A stretch of 52,960 bases of DNA. Source: Roseomonas nitratireducens (GTDB taxonomy: Bacteria; Pseudomonadota; Alphaproteobacteria; Acetobacterales; Acetobacteraceae). Of this stretch, positions 1-6,636 are shown piece by piece (position 1 is the first letter of the stretch; each line of letters opens with the position of its first letter). Under the pieces are notes generated by a model. That model was not told the DNA's origin. It saw nothing but the letters and a program-made list of their open reading frames with translations, and ran no database searches. Location of the stretch: assembly GCF_017813355.1 (NCBI RefSeq), contig NZ_JAGIYZ010000028.1:1-52960 (forward strand). Reading direction: 5' to 3'. A program made the translations under genes and the position numbers.

Positions 1-388
1 CAAGCCCGGCATCGAGCGCCGGCGCGTCGACCAGCACCATGCCGCGCGCCGCGCCGATGATGGCGGCGAGCCGCGCACGCAGCGCGGCGGGCGGCAGGGC
101 GGCGGCATCGACTTCGAGCAGCGCGAGGCCGGGCGGCGCGGCGCCGGCATCCGCCTCGGCCAGCCGCGGCACCGTGGCCGCGAAGCGCGCGCCGAGGCCG
201 CGCGCGAGCGACACCGCCAGCACGTCGAGCCCGAAGCCATCGGCGAGGTCGCGCGCGATCGCCGCCGTCGCCACCGTCACCCCCTCCCCGGAGGTGGCGG
301 CGGTCAGCGCGACGGCGCGTCGGCGCCCCGGTTCCGTGCCGCGCGCCAGCGTCGCCGCCGCGGCGGCGAAAGGTCCGGTCCCCGCCAT
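1..388 (-). CDS. CpsD/Wzc-like ATPase of polysaccharide export, partial and Walker-A degenerate
   Basis: This is the N-terminal 129 residues of a protein that runs off the left edge. It begins at an ATG 3 bases after the stop of the Wzz-type gene upstream. The layout resembles the cytoplasmic P-loop partner (BY-kinase/CpsD/ExoP C-terminal half) of a Wzz protein. Residues 28-45 (LTAATSGEGVTVATAAIA) match the family's Walker A region, and residues 117-123 (MVLVDAP) match a Walker A'/B strand. The Walker A lysine is replaced by valine (GEGVTV), so ATP binding or kinase activity is doubtful. In the family these proteins control polymer length and export at the inner membrane. The assignment rests on fold-like motifs and position in a polysaccharide operon, and the C-terminus is not visible. 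It could be an inactive regulatory paralogue. Confidence 0.6.
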   Translation of the reverse strand, partial: MAGTGPFAAAAATLARGTEPGRRRAVALTAATSGEGVTVATAAIARDLADGFGLDVLAVSLARGLGARFAATVPRLAEADAGAAPPGLALLEVDAAALPPAALRARLAAIIGAARGMVLVDAPALDAGL

Positions 389-391
389 GGT

Positions 392-1882
392 TCAGGCCGC
401 CGGCAGGGGCGCGCGCAGGCGCGGCACCACCGCCAGCACGGGCAGGTCGAGATGCCGCTCCACCTCCGCCGCCTCATGCAGCCGGCGGTCGAAGAAGGCG
501 GCAACGGCTACCCAGGCCAGCGCCAGGATCCCGCCGAGTACGCCGGCGAGCGCGAGCGCCACCGACTTGCGCAGGCCGACTGGCGTCGCGCGCAGCGCCG
601 GGCGCTGGACGAGTTGCACGTTGCCGATGCGCGCTTCCTCCAGCGCCGCGACGGACAGCGCGTCGTTCAGCTTGCCGTCGTTGAACTCGAAGGCGCGGCG
701 GGCGGAATCGACCTCCCGCCGCAGCGCCTGCCAGTCGGGCAGCGCGGCCTGCAGCGCGGCGAGGTCCGCCGCGATCGCGTCCCGCAGCGTCTCCCGCGCC
801 GCCAGGATGCGGCGGCGCTGGTCATGCGTCGCGCGCACCTGCTCGGCCAGCTGGCGCGACAGCGCGGCGATCTCGGCACGCTGGCGGCGCACCGCCGCAT
901 CCTGCGCCGCGAGGGTGGTCTGCGACCCGGCGCTGCGGGCGCCGAGGCTCGCGAGTTCCGACGCGATCGCCTGCTGCAGCGGATTGCCCGCGAGCGCGAC
1001 GCCCGAGCGCGTCTCGTCCGCGCCGGCCTCCGTCGCCTCGAGCTGGCGCAGCGCGATGGCAGCGAGTTCGAGGTCGAGCCGCGCCGCGTCCAGGCCGGTC
1101 TCGGCCTCGGCGAGGCGGCGCTGGAGCGCGGCGCGCTGTTCCTCCGGCACGGTGATCGCCTGGGCGCGCTCGAAGGCGGCGAGCGCGGCCTCGGCCGCGG
1201 CGAGGCGCGCGCCCGTTTCACGCCGCCGCTCGGTGAAGAACTCCACCGCCTGGCGGCCCTGGAACATCGCCGCGCGCGTCTCGAAGTACAGGTCGAGGAT
1301 CAGGCGCAGCGCCGCTTCCGGCACCTCCCGCGCGCCCCAGACCAGGCGCGCGGTGACGACATTGGTGTTGGGCTGGCTGTCGAGGATCAGCGCGCCGGAC
1401 AGCGACTCGATCGCCGCCTCGCGCGGCGTCAGCCGCGTGGACAGGCCGAGCGCGATAAGGGCCTCGGACACCCCTTCCCGCACGGCGCGCACCGCGCCGC
1501 GCACGGCCTGCTTCACGCGCGCCACCAGGCCCTCGGCCGGCGGCGGAGCGGCAGGCGCGAGATCGATGCGGTCCACCGCCAGCGCGATCAGGTCGCGGGA
1601 GCGGATCAGCTCCATCTCGCTGTTCACATGCCCCGGCGTGGTCGAGACGAAGGCTTGGCGGTCCGCGAGCATGGTCGGCAGCGGCGCCTGTTCCTGGCCG
1701 AGGCGCACCAGGATCTTCGCCTCCGCCATCCAGGCATCGCCGCGGATCAGGAAGACATGCACGCCCGCCATCAGGATCGCGGCCAGCACGATGGCCACGA
1801 CCGTCCACAGGCGGCGCAGGAGCGGCGCGGCGAGGTCGCGGAGCGATATCTCGGGCAGCAGGCTGCCCGGCGCGGAACTCAT
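392..1882 (-). CDS. Wzz/GumC-type polysaccharide chain-length determinant (co-polymerase)
   Basis: This 496-residue inner-membrane protein has the polysaccharide co-polymerase layout. A short cytoplasmic N-terminus is followed by a transmembrane segment at about residues 23-47 and a long periplasmic coiled-coil part rich in Ala, Glu, Arg and Leu (about 190-420). A second transmembrane segment lies near 450-470, and there is a short cytoplasmic tail. The Wzz N-terminal domain appears as AEAKILVRLGQEQAP followed by SEMELIRSRDLI, the usual post-TM1 pattern. No kinase domain is fused, and the ATPase-like part is the separate next gene. The start overlaps the stop of the dehydratase gene by 4 bases, indicating translational coupling. 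The expected role is setting chain length of the polysaccharide made by this locus. Family assignment is solid; the polymer is unknown. Confidence 0.85.
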   Translation of the reverse strand: MSSAPGSLLPEISLRDLAAPLLRRLWTVVAIVLAAILMAGVHVFLIRGDAWMAEAKILVRLGQEQAPLPTMLADRQAFVSTTPGHVNSEMELIRSRDLIALAVDRIDLAPAAPPPAEGLVARVKQAVRGAVRAVREGVSEALIALGLSTRLTPREAAIESLSGALILDSQPNTNVVTARLVWGAREVPEAALRLILDLYFETRAAMFQGRQAVEFFTERRRETGARLAAAEAALAAFERAQAITVPEEQRAALQRRLAEAETGLDAARLDLELAAIALRQLEATEAGADETRSGVALAGNPLQQAIASELASLGARSAGSQTTLAAQDAAVRRQRAEIAALSRQLAEQVRATHDQRRRILAARETLRDAIAADLAALQAALPDWQALRREVDSARRAFEFNDGKLNDALSVAALEEARIGNVQLVQRPALRATPVGLRKSVALALAGVLGGILALAWVAVAAFFDRRLHEAAEVERHLDLPVLAVVPRLRAPLPAA

Positions 1883-2880
1883 GCGGCCGCGTCCTCCACG
1901 GCGAGCCAGTCCCGGTACCAGGCGATGGTCTCGGCAAGCGCCGCGTCCAGCGAGAAGGCCGGCGCCCAGCCGAGCCGCGCCCGCGCCTTGGCGGCCGAGA
2001 GATGCTGCTCGGGGATCTCGTTGCTCGCCTGGCCGAGCACGATCGGCTCGATCTCCGGCCGCCCGGCCGCGGCGAGGATGCGGCGCGTGAGGTCGAGCAC
2101 CGAGAGCGGCTGCTCGGTCGAGAAGTTGAAGGCCTCCCCGTGCAAAGCGGGGTCCTCCATCGCCTCAGCCAGCGCGAGATAGGCGAGCACCACGTCGCGC
2201 ACATAGATGTAGTCGCGGATCATCGACCCGTCGGAGCGCAGCACCGGACGTTCGCCCCGGATAGCCCAGCGCGCGACGCCGGGGACGATGCGGTTGAAGT
2301 TGAGGTCCCGCCCGCCGAAGAAGTTCCCCGCCCGCGTGATGCAGACCGGCAGGCCATAGCTGTGGTGGTAGGTCTGGGCGATGATGTCGGTGCAGGATTT
2401 CGACGCGTCGTAGGGATGCCGGCCGTTCAGCGGCATGGTCTCGTCATAGGGCAGCACGGGCGCGGTGCCGTACGCCTTGTCGGACGATGCGACGACGATC
2501 CGCTTCACCTGCCCGCGCAACTCCCGGCAGGCGTCGAGCAGGTTCCAGCTGCCCCTGATGTTCGCCTCGAAGGTCGACCGCGGGTTGCGGTTGGCGATGC
2601 CGACGATGGGCTGCGCGCCCAGGTGCAGCACCGTGTCCGCCTCGTGCTCGTTGATCGCGCGCAGCAGCGTCTCGTAGTCCTCGAGCGCGCCGAGCACGGT
2701 GAAGTGCGGCTCGGTCTCCGCATCGTCGCGGCGCGTCAGGTGGCGGCCGCGGTCGCGCACATAGCCGATGGTGGTCGCCCCCCGCCGGTTCAGCTCCTTC
2801 ACGGTCCAGGAGCCTAGGAAGCCCGAGGAGCCGGTGACGAGGACGCGCTTGTCGGCCCAGAAGCGGTTGCGCGCGCTCAT
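1879..2880 (-). CDS. rfbG: CDP-glucose 4,6-dehydratase-like SDR epimerase/dehydratase
   Basis: This 333-residue extended short-chain dehydrogenase has an NAD-binding GxxGxxG at residues 17-23 (GSSGFLG). The catalytic Tyr157/Lys161 sit in YDASK and the Ser pair is at 132-133 (ASSDKAYG). Typical CDP-glucose 4,6-dehydratase stretches are present, such as LHLGAQPIV, NIRGSWNLLDACR and the RAGNFFGG region. It overlaps by 4 bases with the upstream RfbF-like cytidylyltransferase. That pairing supports the reaction CDP-glucose to CDP-4-keto-6-deoxyglucose, feeding a deoxysugar into the polysaccharide. Downstream enzymes for a final CDP-3,6-dideoxyhexose (RfbH, RfbE) are not in the window, so the end product is unknown. 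Another nucleotide-sugar dehydratase/epimerase activity is possible. Confidence 0.85.
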   Translation of the reverse strand: MSARNRFWADKRVLVTGSSGFLGSWTVKELNRRGATTIGYVRDRGRHLTRRDDAETEPHFTVLGALEDYETLLRAINEHEADTVLHLGAQPIVGIANRNPRSTFEANIRGSWNLLDACRELRGQVKRIVVASSDKAYGTAPVLPYDETMPLNGRHPYDASKSCTDIIAQTYHHSYGLPVCITRAGNFFGGRDLNFNRIVPGVARWAIRGERPVLRSDGSMIRDYIYVRDVVLAYLALAEAMEDPALHGEAFNFSTEQPLSVLDLTRRILAAAGRPEIEPIVLGQASNEIPEQHLSAAKARARLGWAPAFSLDAALAETIAWYRDWLAVEDAAA

Positions 2881-3590
2881 GCCGCCGCGGCCGTCCGGCC
2901 GAGCCAGGGCATGCTGCCCTCGGCGAACATCGCCTCGATTTCCTGCTGGTCCTTGTAGGTGTCCATCGACTTGAAGAAGCCGTCATGGCGATAGGTCGCG
3001 AGGTGCCGGCCGGCGAGCAGGCCGGGGAAGACGTCGCGTTCCAGGTTCTCGCCGCGCCAATGGTCGAAGATGGCGGGCTCGATCACGAAGAAGCCGGCGT
3101 TGATCCAGTGCTCGCGCAGCACCGGCTTCTCCCGGAAGTCGTGGATCGTGCCGCCGGCATCGGCCTCGATCGTGCCGTACTGGGACCGCAGCGGCACCGA
3201 GGTGATGGTGGCGAGCTTGCCCGCGCGGCGATGGAAGGCGAGCAGGTCGGCGAGCGGGACGTCCGACAGCCCGTCCGCGTAGGTCGCCATGAAGGTCCCG
3301 CCGCCCAGCAGGTGGCGGCAGCCCGCCACGCGCCCGCCCGTGTCGGTCGCGGCACCCGTGTCGACGATCTCGACCTTCCAGCCGAAGGAGCGGCCCTCGA
3401 AATAGTCGAGGATCACCTCCTTCCGGTAGCCGACGGACAGGACGAAGTCGGTGATGCCCTGGCGCGCGTAGATCTCCATCACGCGCAGCAGGATCGGCTT
3501 GCCGCCGACCGGCATCATCGGCTTGGGCAGGTATTCCGTGTAGGGATAGGCGCGGGTGCCCGACCCGCCGGCAAGGATCACGACCTTCAT
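2877..3590 (-). CDS. rfbF: glucose-1-phosphate cytidylyltransferase-like nucleotidyltransferase
   Basis: This 237-residue protein begins MKVVILAGGSGTR, the nucleotide-binding signature of sugar-1-phosphate nucleotidyltransferases, and continues with LPKPMMPVGGKPIL. Later segments TGGRV, YADGLSDV, HDFREKP, INAGFFV and MDTYKD match the RfbF subgroup, which makes CDP-glucose from CTP and glucose-1-phosphate. The ATG at 3590 was chosen because homologues start directly at this motif. An AGGAAG ribosome site lies about 10 bases upstream, while the open frame further upstream is not family-like. Its stop overlaps the ATG of the dehydratase gene (ATGA). It is slightly shorter than the usual ~255 residues. 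The adjacent dehydratase makes CDP-glucose the most likely product; a closely related NDP-sugar is not excluded. Confidence 0.83.
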   Translation of the reverse strand: MKVVILAGGSGTRAYPYTEYLPKPMMPVGGKPILLRVMEIYARQGITDFVLSVGYRKEVILDYFEGRSFGWKVEIVDTGAATDTGGRVAGCRHLLGGGTFMATYADGLSDVPLADLLAFHRRAGKLATITSVPLRSQYGTIEADAGGTIHDFREKPVLREHWINAGFFVIEPAIFDHWRGENLERDVFPGLLAGRHLATYRHDGFFKSMDTYKDQQEIEAMFAEGSMPWLGRTAAAA

Positions 3591-3618
3591 GCGCTTGGCT
3601 TCCTGGGCTGGGGGGTGA

Positions 3619-5073
3619 TCAGAAGGCGGCATCGCTGGTGAAGCCGCGCGTGACGGTCGCGGCCAGGATCCGCAGATCGAGGGAGAGCGACCAGGTCTCG
3701 ACATAGAGAAGGTCGTAGTCGAGCCGGCGCTGCGCCTTCTCGAGCGTATCGACCAGGCCGCGGCAGCCATTCACCTGCGCGAGGCCGGTGATGCCGGGCT
3801 TCATGCGGTGCCGCGCCGCGTAGTGGCGCACCGCCTCGCCATAGGGGCGGCCCTCGACGCGCATCTCGACCGGATGGGCGCGCGGGCCGACCAGCGACAT
3901 CCCGCCCGCCAGCACGTTGAACAGCTGCGGCAGCTCGTCGAGGCTGGTGCGGCGGAGGAAGCGCCCGACGCGCGTCACGCGCGGATCGCCGGGCACGGTC
4001 GCGCGCGCGCCCGTCGGGTCGCCCAGCGCCTGGTGCATGGTGCGGAACTTCAGCACGAGGATCGGCTCGTTCGCGAAGCCGAAGCGGCGCTGGCGCAGCA
4101 GCACCGGCCCCGGGCTGTCGAGCCGCACGGCGATCGCCGCCGCCAGCATCACCGGCGCGAAGAGCACCACCAGCGCGGAGCCGATGAGCAGATCCTCCGC
4201 GCGCTTGGCGATGCCGCGCCAGTCGCGCAGCGGCCGGCCCCAGACCTCCACCGCCGGGCGCCCCGCGACGATGCGCGCCGCGCCCGCGGGCAACTCCCAG
4301 GCGGCGAGGTCCGGGGCGAGGCGGACATCGACCGGCAGGTCGCGCAGCCGCAGGCAGGCTTCCGCCACCTGGTCCGGCATCGACCAGGGCAGCGCGACGA
4401 ACACCGCGTCCAGCGCGAGATCCGGCGCGGCGCGCAGCAGGTCGTCGATGTCCCCGTCCAGATCCGCGCCGCGATGGGCGCCGAAGCGTCCGACGAGCAG
4501 CACCTCCCCCGCGCGATCCGGCGCCGAGAGGGCCGCCGCCAGCCGTTCGGCCTGCGGCCCCGTGCCGACCACGGCGACGCGCTCGGCCAGCCTGCCCGTC
4601 GCCCGCCAGGCAGCGAGGCGCAGCGCCAGCGCCGTACGGGCCAGCGCAAGGCCGGCCATGCCGAGCCCGGCCCAGCCCAGCAGCCAGCCGCGCGACAGCG
4701 CGATCCCGCCATCCCACAGGAATGCGACGGCCAGCGTCACCAGCAGCGCCAGCGCGAAGGCCCCGGCGACATGCCGCAGCACGCCCGCGCGCCGGTCCAG
4801 GCCCTCGGAGCGGTACTGCCCGGCGATCGTGCCGGCCGCGACATAGGCCGCGATCCCCACGACCGTGGCCGCGAGATGCCGGGCATGGTCCTGCGCCCCG
4901 GCATCGTCGGCCGCGGCCGTGGCGAGCGCGCCCGCGAGCGCCAGCACCGCGGCATCGGCGCAGGGCAGCAGCCCCGCGACGAGCGCGAGCCGCCCGCGCG
5001 CCGGCCGCGCCAGGGTCGGGCGGCCACGACGTCGCCGGACCTCGCCCTCCGCAAGGGTGGAAGCCCGCGTCAT
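3619..5073 (-). CDS. polyprenyl-phosphate sugar-1-phosphate transferase (initiating enzyme of polysaccharide synthesis)
   Basis: This 484-residue WcaJ/PssY-type enzyme transfers a sugar-1-phosphate to undecaprenyl phosphate, the first committed step of the pathway. The N-terminal half has about four transmembrane segments (roughly 28-55, 67-86, 102-120, 130-152). A Rossmann-like CoA-binding part (VVGTGPQAE near 168) follows, then the membrane re-entrant/TM segment at about 294-316. The C-terminal bacterial sugar transferase domain carries KFRTM (342-346), DELPQLFNVLAGGMSLVGPR and KPGITGLAQVNG. It is the first gene of the leftward operon, transcribed from the divergent region at about 5.2 kb. 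The ATG at 5073 gives the family length; a longer in-frame extension to 5140 is possible but unneeded. The sugar substrate cannot be read from sequence. Confidence 0.9.
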   Translation of the reverse strand: MTRASTLAEGEVRRRRGRPTLARPARGRLALVAGLLPCADAAVLALAGALATAAADDAGAQDHARHLAATVVGIAAYVAAGTIAGQYRSEGLDRRAGVLRHVAGAFALALLVTLAVAFLWDGGIALSRGWLLGWAGLGMAGLALARTALALRLAAWRATGRLAERVAVVGTGPQAERLAAALSAPDRAGEVLLVGRFGAHRGADLDGDIDDLLRAAPDLALDAVFVALPWSMPDQVAEACLRLRDLPVDVRLAPDLAAWELPAGAARIVAGRPAVEVWGRPLRDWRGIAKRAEDLLIGSALVVLFAPVMLAAAIAVRLDSPGPVLLRQRRFGFANEPILVLKFRTMHQALGDPTGARATVPGDPRVTRVGRFLRRTSLDELPQLFNVLAGGMSLVGPRAHPVEMRVEGRPYGEAVRHYAARHRMKPGITGLAQVNGCRGLVDTLEKAQRRLDYDLLYVETWSLSLDLRILAATVTRGFTSDAAF

Positions 5074-5206
5074 GTCGCGCGCCCCTGGGACCGGTCGAGG
5101 CGCCGGGCGGCCGATGCCATCGTGATGTCCACCGCGTCACTCCCCTCGGCCGCCGCCGGTCGGACCGGATGGCGGGCCCGTCTGTGGCGCCCCCGCACAG
5201 TCCGGA

Positions 5207-5235
5207 CTTTATTCTCGCGTAACGTTACGCTTCAA
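5207..5235 (-). promoter_or_regulatory. candidate sigma-70-type promoter with perfect palindromic operator in its spacer
   Basis: Read on the minus strand, TTGAAG (5235-5230) and ATAAAG (5212-5207) are separated by 17 bases. They could be -35 and -10 boxes for the leftward polysaccharide operon starting at 5073. A perfect 14-base palindrome, GCGTAACGTTACGC, occupies 5217-5230 and covers most of the spacer and the edge of the -35 box, which is where a repressor would block RNA polymerase. The region is unusually A/T-rich for this window and sits between divergent operons, so the palindrome could control both. This is pattern-based; no regulator gene is nearby. Confidence 0.45.
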
Positions 5236-5293
5236 TATCGAAACGATGCCTTGGCGCCCTGGATGGCGCGGCGTGTGATCTGGGGAACAGGGT

Positions 5294-6634
5294 TTGGACG
5301 CCTCGAACCGTGCCGGCGGGCTGTCGGCCACGCGATCGGTCCTCGCGCTCGGCCTGAAGGGCGGGGCGGTGGTCGCGGGCTTCGCGCTGCAGATCGTGCT
5401 CGCGCGCCTGCTCGGCGCCGAGGGGCTCGGCGTCTTCGCCGGCTTCCTTGCCGCGGCCACGGTGATGGCGATCGCGGGCGGGCTCGGCATGCCGGTCGCC
5501 GCGATCCGCTTCGTGCCGGTCTACCTGGCGGAAGGGCAGGATGCGCGGCTGGCCGGCTTCCTGCGTGCGGCACGGCAGTTCTGCCTGCTTGCCGCCGGCG
5601 GCCTCGCCCTCGCGCTCGCCGCGTGGTTCCTGCTGCTGCCGCCGCTGCGCGCGGACGTGCACGCCGCCCTGGCGGCCGCGGCGCTCGTGCCGCTGCTGGC
5701 CTGGGGCGCGCTGTCGGCCGGACTGCTCCAGGCGAGCGGGCAGCCGCTGCGCGCCGACGCCACGATCAACTTCGCGCGACCGCTGCTGGTGATGCTGCTC
5801 GCGCTCCTCGCCGCGGCCTTCGTCGAACTCCGGCCGCACCACGCGCTCTGGCTCATGGCCGCGGCCGCGCTCGCGACCGGCGCGGCGGCCGCGCTCGCCG
5901 CGCGCCGCCGCCTGCCGCGCGCGCCCGGCATCGTGCCGGACGCAAGCGAGCGCGCACGCTGGCTGCAGTCGGGCACGACGCTGGTCCTGGGCATGATCGT
6001 GACGGCGCTGATCGAGCGGCTGGACATCATCATGCTCGGCATCCTGCTCGGCCCCGAGGAGGCGGGCCCCTACAGCGTCGCCTCCCGCCTCGCGCTCACC
6101 GTCGCGCTGGCGAGCGCGGCGGTCGCCTCGCTCGTCGGGCCCGAACTCGCGCGCCACGCCGCGGCGGGCGACCGCGTGGCGCTGCAGGCGAGCGCGGGGC
6201 GCGCCGCGCTGCTGGCCACGGGCATGGCGATGGCCTCGGTCGTCGCGCTCGCCGCCGCCTGGCCCTTCCTGCTGCCGGCCTTCGGCGCCGGCTTCGACGC
6301 GGCGACGACGCCGCTGATGATCCTGCTCGCGGCGCAGGGCGCCATCGCCGCCGCGGGCGCGGCGGGCGGCCTGCTCGCCGTCACCGGCCGCAACCGCGAG
6401 ATCGTTTCGATCTCGATCGGCGCGGTGATCCTCGACACGGCGCTGCTGCTCCTCCTCGTCCCATCCTTCGGGCCGACGGGCGCGGCGCTGGCGACGGCGG
6501 CGACCGGCCTGTGCCACGCGGCGGCGCTCGCCCTCGCGGCGAGCCGGCTGCTCGGCGTCGATCCGAGCCTGCGCGGCGCGGCACGGGCCTGGACGCGCCG
6601 CCGCTACCTCGGCCCGTCGCTGCACAGGAGCTGA
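5294..6634 (+). CDS. Wzx-like lipid-linked oligosaccharide flippase (polysaccharide transporter, MOP superfamily)
   Basis: This 446-residue, strongly hydrophobic protein has about 12-14 predicted membrane helices. Its N-terminus follows the polysaccharide-synthase/Wzx pattern (ALGLKGGAVVAGFALQIVLA, then LLGAEGLGVFAGF). The family moves undecaprenyl-linked repeat units from the cytoplasmic to the periplasmic face. It is the first gene of the rightward operon. No ATG occurs before the first helix, so a TTG at 5294 preceded by a weak purine-rich stretch (GGGGAACAGG) is the best available start. This is uncertain by a few codons. The stop lies 2 bases before the ATG of the glycoside hydrolase gene. 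The role fits the ligase/polymerase and glycosyltransferases downstream. Confidence 0.82.
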   Translation: MDASNRAGGLSATRSVLALGLKGGAVVAGFALQIVLARLLGAEGLGVFAGFLAAATVMAIAGGLGMPVAAIRFVPVYLAEGQDARLAGFLRAARQFCLLAAGGLALALAAWFLLLPPLRADVHAALAAAALVPLLAWGALSAGLLQASGQPLRADATINFARPLLVMLLALLAAAFVELRPHHALWLMAAAALATGAAAALAARRRLPRAPGIVPDASERARWLQSGTTLVLGMIVTALIERLDIIMLGILLGPEEAGPYSVASRLALTVALASAAVASLVGPELARHAAAGDRVALQASAGRAALLATGMAMASVVALAAAWPFLLPAFGAGFDAATTPLMILLAAQGAIAAAGAAGGLLAVTGRNREIVSISIGAVILDTALLLLLVPSFGPTGAALATAATGLCHAAALALAASRLLGVDPSLRGAARAWTRRRYLGPSLHRS

Positions 6635-6636
6635 CC

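Noticed and set aside
39..2090. Long plus-strand open frame opposite the Wzz-like gene
   Set aside because: Low-complexity Arg/Ser/Ala sequence opposite well-supported wzz-like and rfbG-like genes, with no recognisable domain.
3808..6636. Very long plus-strand open frame running into the glycoside hydrolase gene
   Set aside because: This part is antisense to the sugar transferase gene and out of frame with the flippase. It has low-complexity Arg/Ala/Gly composition and no family motifs. Only the part from the ATG at 6637, with signal peptide and ribosome site, looks coding.
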